Notes: a model not told the origin generated them from the letters alone. 7,032 nt of DNA from Propionibacterium sp. (GCA_012514785.1 JAAYZP010000191.1:1-7032), one strand, 5' to 3'; counted from the first letter of the stretch, positions 1 to 6,965 are shown. Numbers and translations: made by a program.

Positions 1-1456
1 CGACGTCGCCGACCTCTGCGAGCCGCTCGAGATCGCCGGCCCGGGATTCATCAACTTCCGCATCAAGCCCGCCGTTCTGGCCGCCGCGGCGACGGCGATC
101 CTCGAGGACCCGGACACGGGGCTCCCGGTCACGGAGTTCCCGCAGCGCATCGTCATCGACTACTCGGCCCCCAACGTCGCCAAGCAGATGCACGTCGGGC
201 ATCTCCGCACCACGATCATCGGCGACTGCTTCAACCGCGTGCTGAGCTCGCTGGGACACACGGTGATCCCGCAGAACCACATCGGCGACTGGGGCACGCA
301 GTTCGGGATGCTCATCGAGCAGGTGCTGCACGAGGGCATCGACGCCGGCAGCCTCACCCTCGACGAGGCCGACGCCCTGTACAAGCGCGCCGCGACCCAC
401 TTCAAGGAGGACGAGGAGTTCGCGACGAAGGCCCGCGCACGCGTGGGCCTGTTCCAGAGCGGGGACGAGACGTCGCTCGCGATCTGGCAGCAGCTCGTCG
501 ACATCTCCAAGCCCGCCTTCAACGAGGCCTACCAGCGCCTCGACGTGCTGCTCACCGACGACCACCTCGCCGGGGAGTCCACCTACAACGACGACCTGCC
601 CGTCCTCGTCGACGAACTCGAGCGCTCCGGCGTCGGCGTCCTCGACCAGGGCGCGCTCTGCGTCTTCGTCGACCAGTTCGAAGCCCCCTTGATCGTGCGC
701 AAGTCCGATGGGGGCTACGGGTACGCCACCACCGACCTCGCCGCGATCCGCCGTCGGGTGCGCGATCTCGAGGCCGACCGCATCATCTACGTCACCGACG
801 CACGCCAGGGCGACCACTTCGCGCAGGTGTTCGCCGCGGCCCGCAAGGCCGGTTTCCTGCCCGACGACGTCATGGCCGAGCACGTCGGCTACGGCATGGT
901 GCTGGGCCAGGACGGCAAGCCGTTCAAGACTCGCGACGGCTCCGCCGCGACGCTCAGCTCGCTGCTGGACGCGGCCGAGGAGGAGGCCGCACCCAACGTC
1001 GCGCTGGCGGCGATCAAGTACGCCGACCTCTCCAACGGGCTCCAGAAGGACTACGTCTTCAACGCCGAGCGCATGGTGCAGACCACGGGCGACACCGGCC
1101 CGTACCTGCAGTACGCGCACGCGCGGGTCAACCAGATCCTGCGCCGCGCCGACGCCGAGAGCATCGGCTACGGGGCCGTCGTGGAGCTGCAGGAACCGGC
1201 GGAGCAGCAGCTCGCGCTCCTGCTGACCCGCTTCGGGGAGGTCGTCGACGACGTCGCCACCGCCCTCACGCCGCACAAGCTGTGCAACTACCTCTACGAC
1301 GTCGCCGGCGCGCTGTCGACGTTCTACGAGGAGTGCCCGGTGCTGCGCTCGGAGGGGGAGGTGCGCTCGTCGCGGCTCGCGCTCTGCGCGGCGACGAAGG
1401 CTGTGCTCGCCAAGGGCCTCTACCTGCTGGGCATCGACGCGCCGGAGCGCATGTAG
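1..1456 (+). CDS. argS: Arginyl-tRNA synthetase, C-terminal ~484 residues (5' end outside window)
   Basis: This enzyme charges tRNA-Arg with arginine at the expense of ATP in the cytoplasm; it is a class I synthetase. The frame is already open at base 2 and stops with TAG at 1454-1456. The visible part begins in the end of the N-terminal tRNA-recognition domain (GPGFINFRI). It continues into the Rossmann core with SAPNVAKQMHVGHLR, where HVGH is the class I HIGH motif at visible residues 64-67, followed by GDWGTQFGML. KPFKTRDG at about 306-313 stands where other class I enzymes have KMSKS, as is usual in ArgS. TGPYLQYAHARVNQ opens the helical DALR anticodon-binding domain, and the protein ends APERM, a typical ArgS terminus. 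By comparison with the roughly 577-residue E. coli enzyme, about 60-100 residues are missing to the left. No internal stop or frameshift is seen. An ATG at 188 lies inside the HIGH region and is not the start. Confidence 0.97.
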   Translation, partial: DVADLCEPLEIAGPGFINFRIKPAVLAAAATAILEDPDTGLPVTEFPQRIVIDYSAPNVAKQMHVGHLRTTIIGDCFNRVLSSLGHTVIPQNHIGDWGTQFGMLIEQVLHEGIDAGSLTLDEADALYKRAATHFKEDEEFATKARARVGLFQSGDETSLAIWQQLVDISKPAFNEAYQRLDVLLTDDHLAGESTYNDDLPVLVDELERSGVGVLDQGALCVFVDQFEAPLIVRKSDGGYGYATTDLAAIRRRVRDLEADRIIYVTDARQGDHFAQVFAAARKAGFLPDDVMAEHVGYGMVLGQDGKPFKTRDGSAATLSSLLDAAEEEAAPNVALAAIKYADLSNGLQKDYVFNAERMVQTTGDTGPYLQYAHARVNQILRRADAESIGYGAVVELQEPAEQQLALLLTRFGEVVDDVATALTPHKLCNYLYDVAGALSTFYEECPVLRSEGEVRSSRLALCAATKAVLAKGLYLLGIDAPERM

Positions 1457-1459
1457 CGC

Positions 1460-2227
1460 TCAGTGGGCCTCGGGGTGCAGGATCGCGTCCTGCACCGCCA
1501 TCGCGGCCCCGACGATGCCCGCCCGGTTGCGCATCGCGGCGGGCACCACGGGCGTGCGGAGGGTGAGCAGCGGCCCGAACTCGTCCCAGTCGCGGGAGAC
1601 GCCGCCGCCGACGATGAACAGGTCGGGGGAGAACAGCATCTCCAGGTGCGAGTAGTAGCGCTGCAGGCGCACCGCCCAGTCCGGGTACGAGAGCCCCTCG
1701 CGGTCCTTGACCGACGACGCGGCGCGGGTCTCGGCGTCGAAGCCGTCGAGCTCGAGGTGGCCCAGCTCGGAGTTGGGCACGAGCACGCCCCGGTAGATGA
1801 TGGCCGAGCCGATGCCGGTGCCCAGCGTCGTCATGAGGACGAGGCCGGGGTTGCCCTTCGCCGCCCCGAACCGCACCTCCGCGACGCCGGCGGCGTCGCC
1901 GTCGTTGACGAGGGTCACCTGGCGGCCCAGTGATTCGGTGAAGAACCGGTCCGCGTCCAGGCCGGTCCAGGACTTGTCGAGGTTGGCGATGAACGGCACC
2001 ACGCCGTGCACCACCGGGGCGGGCACCGTGATGCCGACGGGCGCGTCGCCGATGATGGGCTCGAAGTGCTCGATGATGGTGCCGACGACGACCGCCACGT
2101 TCTCCGGCGTGGACGGCTTCGGGGTCGGGATGCGGAGACGGTCCGCGAGCAGGGTGCCGGTGTCGAGGTCGACGGGGGCTCCCTTGATGCCCGAGCCGCC
2201 GATATCGATGCCGAGGAAGACGTTCAT
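1460..2227 (-). CDS. ppgK: Polyphosphate glucokinase (ROK family), 255 aa
   Basis: It transfers phosphate from inorganic polyphosphate (in many homologues also ATP) to glucose, giving glucose 6-phosphate for glycolysis in the cytoplasm. The fold is the sugar-kinase/HSP70/actin type. Visible motifs are FLGIDIGGSGIKG at 4-16 (phosphate-binding loop), DKSWTG at 84-89, NDGDAAG at 108-114 (the Asp after Asn, D109, should be the catalytic base), TLGTGIGSA at 134-142 (second phosphate loop), ELGHLEL at 154-160, ASSVKDR at 170-176 and GGGVSRDWDEF at 207-217. These closely follow the mycobacterial PPGK pattern as I recall it, and the length is normal. The classical ROK zinc motif CxCGxxGC is absent, as expected for PPGK. 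I chose ATG 2227 because the conserved motif begins four residues later. The frame stays open further upstream, but that region belongs to the neighbouring gene. No Shine-Dalgarno is visible. It is the last gene of the minus-strand cluster, 10 bp after the preceding stop. Confidence 0.95.
   Translation of the reverse strand: MNVFLGIDIGGSGIKGAPVDLDTGTLLADRLRIPTPKPSTPENVAVVVGTIIEHFEPIIGDAPVGITVPAPVVHGVVPFIANLDKSWTGLDADRFFTESLGRQVTLVNDGDAAGVAEVRFGAAKGNPGLVLMTTLGTGIGSAIIYRGVLVPNSELGHLELDGFDAETRAASSVKDREGLSYPDWAVRLQRYYSHLEMLFSPDLFIVGGGVSRDWDEFGPLLTLRTPVVPAAMRNRAGIVGAAMAVQDAILHPEAH
1474..1496. terminator. Perfect 9-bp hairpin just after the argS stop, candidate terminator without a T-tract
   Basis: GGTGCAGGA at 1474-1482 pairs completely with TCCTGCACC at 1488-1496 across a 5-base loop. 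It starts 18 bases after the argS stop codon. It lies within the last codons of the convergent ppgK, because only 3 bp separate the two stop codons and leave no room for a separate terminator. No run of T follows on either strand, so it is not a classical intrinsic terminator. Actinobacterial terminators often lack the T-tract, which keeps the idea open. For ppgK transcripts the stem precedes the stop codon, so it makes more sense for ending argS transcription. It could also be chance arising from the codons for VQDAILH. Confidence 0.35.
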
Positions 2228-2240
2228 GTGCAGCACACTA
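2228..2240 (-). promoter_or_regulatory. Candidate -10 box placed for a nearly leaderless ppgK transcript
   Basis: On the minus strand TAGTGT (2240-2235) matches TAnnnT and is followed by 7 bases and then ATG at 2227, so transcription would start at or one base before the start codon. The first three bases are also the TAG stop of the upstream gene, which weakens the case because a T-A pair is forced there. No -35-like hexamer is visible, and no Shine-Dalgarno precedes the ATG. The alternative is translation from the polycistronic message by coupling across the 10-bp gap. Confidence 0.3.
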
Positions 2241-3647
2241 TCGCGGCCAGGCGGGTGGTGCCCATGTGGGGTCAGCCGCTGTCGGCTCGGCCGCGAACGG
2301 CTCGGCAGCCTTGTCGTCGCGGGCCGCGGTGGAGCGCGCGAGCTCGTCCTCGAACAGCTGGCGGGCCACCGGCACGTCGAGGTGGTACGCCTGCACGTGG
2401 ACGGGGCCGTCGATGGTGTGCGCCCGCACCGTGCCGAAGCCGAACAGGCGCTGGAGCGCTCCCTGCTGGATGCCGAGGCCCTGCACGCGGGCGTGCGGCA
2501 CGATGCGGATCGAGTGGCTGAGCATCTCGTGCCGGACGGCGAACACGTCGTCGGTGATGGTGAAGTTGTGGTCGGCGAACCACGACAGCCTGCGCCCACG
2601 CGGGGACTGCGCGTACCAGGCGAACGTCTCGGGGTCCACGTTCGGCCAGATCAGGCCGAGCACGTAGCGCGCCTCGTCCCACTTGCCGAACGGCATGAGC
2701 ACGTCGATGTTGGCGGACTCGTCGGCGGTGAGGTGGTTGCCGAGCACGGTGAGCCGGATGGTGTGCAGTCCGGCCAGCCGCATGAGGAGGGACTGGTCGA
2801 TGGCGACGGCCTGCACCCGGTCGGGGCGGAGCGTCATCTGCACGCGGGTGAGCGCGCCGCGCTGGATCTGGAGGCCCTCGTCGACCCGCGAGATCGTGAA
2901 TCCCCAGTTGGTCAGTAGCTGCTTCGGCACCTGCCAGAAGATGCCCAGCAGGGCGATGAGCAGGACGATCGGGATCGTGCGCGCGAGGATGAGCGTGAAC
3001 GCGATGATGACGGCGGCGATCAGGACGCTGAGGATGCCCATCGAGAGGAAGCTGCCGAGCAGGACGTGCTTGGTCGAGGCCTTGTAGACCACCTGTGCGG
3101 GCGTCGCCGGGGTCGACGGTGGGGGTGCCTCCCCGGGGGCTGCGCCGTCGGGGAGGGTCGGCAGGGTGGCCTGCCCCATGCGGGCGAGCAGGTGGTCGCG
3201 CAGCGATTCCGCGCGCTCGTTCTTCAGGAATCGGAGGCTCTGCGGCGCCTGGCCGCCGACGTCGATCCGCACCTCCGCGAGCCCCAGCACGCGGGCCGCC
3301 AGCGGGCGGTGGATGTCGACGGACTGCACCTTGGTGAAGTCGATGCGGGTGGTGGTGCGCGAGACGAGGCGTCGCTCGATGCGGAACTCGTCGTCGACGA
3401 TGAACGTCGTGGTGCGCCACTGGAGCAGCCCGATGCCGAGCGCGATCACGGCGATCACCGCGAGCGCTCCGACGGCGATCCAGATGAATCCGCCCAGCGG
3501 GCCGGTGTCGAAGTTGCCCTCGATGAGTTCGCGGCCGCCGAAGAACACGACGGCGACGACCGCCAGCCAGGCGTTAGCCAGGCCGGTGAGCGGGCTGGGC
3601 CGCTCGATCTTCTGCGGGGTGCCCTCCAGCGGGGTGTCCTGCTCCAC
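2238..3647 (-). CDS. Membrane protein with three bacterial PH-like (bPH2/DUF304) modules, YdbT-like, 469 aa
   Basis: The exact role is unknown. The family (bPH2, formerly DUF304) includes B. subtilis YdbT, which with YdbS is associated with envelope stress and resistance to the bacteriocin amylocyclicin. Four hydrophobic segments lie at about 22-38, 52-76, 195-220 and 224-240, as two hairpins in the inner membrane. Three soluble modules follow the pattern VQ-x10-R-x2-G: module 1 about 79-155 (Q108, R119, G122), module 2 about 246-310 (Q279, R290, G293), and module 3 about 358-435 (Q389, R400, G403). A Pro/Ala-rich linker at about 162-185 separates the first module from the second membrane hairpin, and the last 30 or so residues are an Ala/Pro/Asp-rich, probably disordered tail. 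The start is GTG at 3647. It overlaps the preceding gene's TAG by one base (TAGTG), which indicates translational coupling and a shared complex. The YdbT assignment rests on domain layout and pairing, so no symbol is given. Confidence 0.88.
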   Translation of the reverse strand: MEQDTPLEGTPQKIERPSPLTGLANAWLAVVAVVFFGGRELIEGNFDTGPLGGFIWIAVGALAVIAVIALGIGLLQWRTTTFIVDDEFRIERRLVSRTTTRIDFTKVQSVDIHRPLAARVLGLAEVRIDVGGQAPQSLRFLKNERAESLRDHLLARMGQATLPTLPDGAAPGEAPPPSTPATPAQVVYKASTKHVLLGSFLSMGILSVLIAAVIIAFTLILARTIPIVLLIALLGIFWQVPKQLLTNWGFTISRVDEGLQIQRGALTRVQMTLRPDRVQAVAIDQSLLMRLAGLHTIRLTVLGNHLTADESANIDVLMPFGKWDEARYVLGLIWPNVDPETFAWYAQSPRGRRLSWFADHNFTITDDVFAVRHEMLSHSIRIVPHARVQGLGIQQGALQRLFGFGTVRAHTIDGPVHVQAYHLDVPVARQLFEDELARSTAARDDKAAEPFAAEPTAADPTWAPPAWPR

Positions 3648-4168
3648 TAGATCCCGGCCCGAAGGTGCTTGCCGCGGTTGATGAACCGGTCACGCACGGC
3701 TTCCGCGTCGGCGACGTCGAGGCCCGGGATCGAGACCGCGCCGCTGGAGGAGGCGGTGACCATGGACACGGTCGCGAGCCCGAACAGGCGCTCGACGGGC
3801 CCGGAGTTCACCTCGACGAGCTGCATCCGGCCGTAGGGCACGCAGGTCAGCTGCCGGGACAGGAGCCCGCGGGTGAGGTAGACATCCTCGTCGCGCTCCG
3901 CGTACCCCCAGCGTCGGACGGCGAAGGGCGCCCGGATCGCGCGCCAGGCGAGCATCAGCACGCCGGCGACGACGATGGTGGTCAGCAGCGCCCGGCGGCC
4001 CGACCAGTCGTCCGGCGTGACGAACCAGACGAACGCGAACGCGCCGCCCGTGAGGATCGGCCACCAGATCAGGATGCCGATCAGCTTCACGACGAGATAC
4101 TTCGGGCTGAGCCGCTCCCACCGGTCGACGGGGGGCTCGAACAGCGAGACGGTGTGCTTCGGGGACAT
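3647..4168 (-). CDS. Small membrane protein with one bacterial PH-like domain, YdbS-like, 173 aa
   Basis: This is the likely partner of the following gene: the two reproduce the ydbS-ydbT arrangement of B. subtilis, with a short one-domain protein followed by a long multi-domain one. Two membrane segments lie at about 24-50 and 60-79, the first ending in GGAFAFVWFV. The bPH2/DUF304 domain spans about 83-162 and carries VPYGRMQLVEV (110-120) and ERLFGLATVSMVTAS (126-140). Q116, R127 and G130 keep the same spacing as in the three modules of the neighbour. The start ATG at 4168 is the first one after the upstream stop, 19 bp away, and no Shine-Dalgarno is convincing. The molecular function is not established from the sequence. 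A structural or accessory role in envelope stress or bacteriocin protection is an inference from the Bacillus pair. Confidence 0.88.
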   Translation of the reverse strand: MSPKHTVSLFEPPVDRWERLSPKYLVVKLIGILIWWPILTGGAFAFVWFVTPDDWSGRRALLTTIVVAGVLMLAWRAIRAPFAVRRWGYAERDEDVYLTRGLLSRQLTCVPYGRMQLVEVNSGPVERLFGLATVSMVTASSSGAVSIPGLDVADAEAVRDRFINRGKHLRAGI

Positions 4169-4180
4169 GCCCCGAGGGTA
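4169..4180 (-). promoter_or_regulatory. Candidate -10 box placed for a leaderless transcript of the YdbS-like gene
   Basis: On the minus strand TACCCT (4180-4175) fits TAnnnT and is followed by exactly six bases (CGGGGC) and then ATG at 4168. That spacing puts +1 on the A of the start codon. It lies in the 19-bp gap after the dehydrogenase gene. No -35 resembling TTGACA is found 16-18 bases upstream. If real, the PH-domain genes would have a promoter of their own inside the cluster. Otherwise they are read through from 6914. Confidence 0.35.
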
Positions 4181-4187
4181 CCGCTCA

Positions 4188-6914
4188 CTACCGCGTGGCC
4201 CTCGCGAGGGATTCCAGGATGTGCACGAAGGGCTCCTCGGTGACCTTGCTCATCGCCACCTCACACGTGCGCGAGGTGGAGGTGTAGCCGTCGAAACGGC
4301 GCTCGGCGATCTCATCGACGGCCATCCTCGTGGCCGCCTGGGGCAGCTCGGGGTGCAGCAGGCCCGTGTCGCCGAACGCGCCGCAGCACACCCACGAGTC
4401 GGGCACGACGACCTCCTCGGCAATCGCGGAGGCGATCGCGTGCAGTGCGGTGGTGTCCTGGAGGTGCGACGTCGAACAGGTGGGGTAGAGCAGCAGGGAG
4501 CCGAGCTTGGCCGTGATGGTGAGTTCGGGCAGGAGCTGCTCTGCGGCGAACCGGACGACGTCTATCGTCTCGGGGCCGCCGTCGTCCCAGCCGTCGATCA
4601 TCTGCGACAGCCCCACCGCACACGCCGAGGAGTCCGTGACCACCAGGGTGTCGCGGGGCAGGGTGTCGCTGACCTGGGCGGACATCGTCGCATACCCGTC
4701 GGAGAGGCCGCGCATCTTCCACGGGATGCCGCAGCAGAGTTTCGAGGCGTTGAGGAGGGTGACCGGCACGCCGGCGCGGGTGGAGAGCTCGTTGAACGCG
4801 GCGAAGACCCCCTCGCCGCGGGAGGCGAGGAGCGTCTGGGTGCAGCCCGGGAAGTAGGCCGCCACCGGCCGTTTCGCGGCGCGTTCCCTCGCCGGGCGAC
4901 GACGCAGCCCGGAGCCGCGCGGCATGTCGTCGGAGTAGCCCCACACCTGGTCGCCGCCCAGCCGGTTGCGGCCCAGCTTGGTGACGAACCGCGCGAGCGG
5001 CTTGAGGTGCTGGGCGGCGGTCATCGCGCCCGAGCCGATGCGGGTGAAGGTGCCCCAGTTGCGGGCGGCGCGGTCCCACACCCGCTGCTCGCGGTCGGTG
5101 GCGACGGCGGCGCGCTGCTGGCGCACGAGCTCGCCGGTGTCGATGCCCAGCGGGCACGCGAGTTCACACATGCCCGCCGTCGAGCAGGTGTCGACGGCCG
5201 CGTACTGGTAGTTCTCGAACACCGCGTCCAGCAGCTGCTCGTCGTCCTTGCGCACGGCGAGTTCGCGACGCAGCACGATGCGGTTGCGCGGGGAGAGGGT
5301 GAGTTCGGTGGACGGGCACACGTTCTCGCAGAGCCCGCACTCGACGCACTTGTCGACGGGTTCCTCCACCGTCGGCATGAGTTTGAGGTGGGTGACGTGC
5401 GCGTTCGGGTTGTCGTTGAACATGACGCCGGGGGACAGGATGCCGGCCGGGTCGAGGAGGTGCTTGATCTCGCGCATGACGTCGTAGAGTTCGATGCCCA
5501 CCTGGCGCTCCAGGAACGGGGCCATGACGCGGCCGGTGCCGTGCTGGGCCTTGAGCACGCCGCCCTGCGAGAGGATGAGGCGCACGAACGCCTGCACGAA
5601 GCGGCGGAACCGACGCAGGCTCGCCTCGTCCTCGAAGTTCTCGGTGAGCATGAAGTGCAGGGTGCAGTCGGTCAGGTGCCCGGTGATCGCGGAGCGGCCG
5701 TACTGGAAGCGGTCGAAGAGGTTGTCGAGCTGGTGGATCGTGTCGACGATCTTCTCGCGCGGCACGCTGAAGTCCTCCATGAGGATCGACGTGCCGCGGG
5801 GGCGGCTCTTGGACATCTCGGTGTAGATGCCGTGGTGCAGCCGCCACAGGGGAGCCTTGGGGCTGGTGTCGATGCGGTGCACTTCCGGCAGGGCGTCGAG
5901 GTAGGGCTGGGCGAGCGCACCGCGATCGGCGAGTTCGTCCTCGGTGGGGGCGTGCAGCTCGATGAGCAGCGCCGCCTCGCCGTTGAGTTCGCGGCCGGCG
6001 AGCGCCGGGTGCGCGTTGGGGACGTCCTGGACGACGCGGAGGGCGTCGACGTCGAAGAGCTCCAGCACCTCGAACCCGTGTTCGACGAGCTCGGATGCGG
6101 TTTCAACCGCCTCCTCGATGCTGGAGAAGATGGCAAGGTCGACGCGCTTGTGCGGGAGCAGGGGCACGGTGTGCAGCGTCACCTCCGCGACGAACCCGAG
6201 GGTGCCCTCGCTGCCCACCATGAGTTGGCGGAGGATGTCGGAGGGCCGCGAGAAGTCGGTGAGCGCGCGGAGGTGGTAGCCCATCGCGTTGCGCATGCCC
6301 CACAGCCGGGAGACTTCGCTGAGCGACTTCGCGTCGTCGCGCAGCCGCCGTCGGAGGATCGCGAGACCGCCGGCGAGCGTCGGCTCCTCCCAGGTCAGGG
6401 TGATGTCGGCGTCCGGGTCGGCGGTGTCGACGACGCGACCGCTGGGCAGGACCACCACCATGGAGTCGACGGTGTGGAAGACGTCGTCGGCGATGCCGCA
6501 GAGTTTGCCGGTGGCGTTCGTGGCGACGACGCCGCCGACGGTGGCGGTCTGGGCGCTCGCAGGGTCGGGCCCGATGCGTCGGCCGTAGCGGCGGAGCCGG
6601 GCGTTGACCTGGGCGACGCTGGCCCCGGCGCCGACGCGGACCCTGGCGCCGTCGTCGAGCACCTCGATGTCGCGGAACCGGCGTCGCACGTCGACGAGCA
6701 TGTCGTCGCTGATGGACTGGCCGCTGAGGCTCGTGCCGCCCCCGCGCAGCGTCAGGTGGCGGCGGTGATGGGTGGCCTCGGCGAAGAGCTGGCGGATGTC
6801 GGCGGTGTTGGAGGCGATGATGACCTCGCGCGGGATCTCCAGGAACCGGGAGGCGTCGTGCGATAGGGCGAGTCGGGTCAATGCATCGGCACTGCGTTGC
6901 ATCCCATTGCTCAC
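4188..6914 (-). CDS. FAD-binding and Fe-S-binding 2-hydroxyacid dehydrogenase (probable D-lactate dehydrogenase, Dld-II type), 908 aa
   Basis: It probably oxidises D-lactate or a related D-2-hydroxy acid on FAD and passes electrons through Fe-S centres to the respiratory chain. It has no membrane segment, so it would be cytoplasmic or peripheral. Domains in order: FAD-binding PCMH fold about 26-250 (LRGGGTSLSGQ at 56-66, GPDPAS at 115-120, TVGGVVATNATG at 125-136, GSEGTLGFV at 234-242); FAD-oxidase C-terminal domain about 255-500 (GHLTDCTLH at 412-420 at the metal/substrate site, QHGTGR at 457-462, LSPGVMFN at 493-500); ferredoxin-like part with CVECGLCENVCP (523-534) and CSTAGMCELACP (577-588); two CCG cysteine-rich domains about 683-770 (PGC 689-691, CCG 727-729) and 805-890 (C813, CCG 843-845). 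All parts of glycolate oxidase GlcD plus GlcF are present in one chain, as in Dld-II. The second Fe-S motif has Ala580 where a fourth Cys would stand. The start GTG at 6914 was chosen because a TAnnnT box lies six bases before it; ATG at 6902 is the alternative and removes four residues. The substrate is not proven: glycolate or D-2-hydroxyglutarate are possible. Confidence 0.93.
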   Translation of the reverse strand: MSNGMQRSADALTRLALSHDASRFLEIPREVIIASNTADIRQLFAEATHHRRHLTLRGGGTSLSGQSISDDMLVDVRRRFRDIEVLDDGARVRVGAGASVAQVNARLRRYGRRIGPDPASAQTATVGGVVATNATGKLCGIADDVFHTVDSMVVVLPSGRVVDTADPDADITLTWEEPTLAGGLAILRRRLRDDAKSLSEVSRLWGMRNAMGYHLRALTDFSRPSDILRQLMVGSEGTLGFVAEVTLHTVPLLPHKRVDLAIFSSIEEAVETASELVEHGFEVLELFDVDALRVVQDVPNAHPALAGRELNGEAALLIELHAPTEDELADRGALAQPYLDALPEVHRIDTSPKAPLWRLHHGIYTEMSKSRPRGTSILMEDFSVPREKIVDTIHQLDNLFDRFQYGRSAITGHLTDCTLHFMLTENFEDEASLRRFRRFVQAFVRLILSQGGVLKAQHGTGRVMAPFLERQVGIELYDVMREIKHLLDPAGILSPGVMFNDNPNAHVTHLKLMPTVEEPVDKCVECGLCENVCPSTELTLSPRNRIVLRRELAVRKDDEQLLDAVFENYQYAAVDTCSTAGMCELACPLGIDTGELVRQQRAAVATDREQRVWDRAARNWGTFTRIGSGAMTAAQHLKPLARFVTKLGRNRLGGDQVWGYSDDMPRGSGLRRRPARERAAKRPVAAYFPGCTQTLLASRGEGVFAAFNELSTRAGVPVTLLNASKLCCGIPWKMRGLSDGYATMSAQVSDTLPRDTLVVTDSSACAVGLSQMIDGWDDGGPETIDVVRFAAEQLLPELTITAKLGSLLLYPTCSTSHLQDTTALHAIASAIAEEVVVPDSWVCCGAFGDTGLLHPELPQAATRMAVDEIAERRFDGYTSTSRTCEVAMSKVTEEPFVHILESLARATR

Positions 6915-6926
6915 GGCCCCAGCCTA
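6915..6926 (-). promoter_or_regulatory. Candidate -10 box for leaderless transcription of the dehydrogenase operon
   Basis: Read on the minus strand, TAGGCT (6926-6921) fits the actinobacterial -10 consensus TAnnnT. It is followed by six bases (GGGGCC) and then the GTG at 6914, which would place +1 on the first base of the start codon. No Shine-Dalgarno stands before the GTG, which agrees with a leaderless message. No good -35 hexamer is found at 16-18 bp; TTGCGC is present but its spacing is only 14 bp. Confidence 0.45.
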
Positions 6927-6965
6927 TCGAAGTGGGGCGGGCGCAAGCATGGGGGATTTCGCTGC

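Noticed and set aside
2228..2599. An upstream extension of the ppgK frame giving a 379-residue product
   Set aside because: The added part is Arg/Ser/Pro/Thr-rich shadow of the YdbT-like gene, and PPGK proteins start just before the GIDIGGSGIKG loop, matching ATG 2227.
1797..2918. A plus-strand open frame of about 373 codons spanning ppgK and the YdbT-like gene
   Set aside because: It covers parts of two well-supported minus-strand genes and shows no domain or conserved motif, so it is a composition shadow.
2272..3420. A second minus-strand open frame of 382 codons within the YdbT-like gene
   Set aside because: It is an out-of-frame translation rich in Arg, Pro, Ala and His, while the other frame contains membrane segments and PH-module motifs.
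4199..4210. Perfect palindrome CCCTCGCGAGGG near the end of the dehydrogenase gene
   Set aside because: It is short, lies inside the final codons, has no T-tract, and would end transcription before the closely following genes. Chance in GC-rich coding DNA is the simpler reading.
3975..6866. A plus-strand open frame of about 963 codons opposite the dehydrogenase gene
   Set aside because: It mirrors the 908-residue gene, whose families and motifs are unmistakable. Its translation is a run of Val, Asp, Glu, Gly, Ala, Arg and His with no recognisable domain, as expected from the antisense of GC-rich codons.
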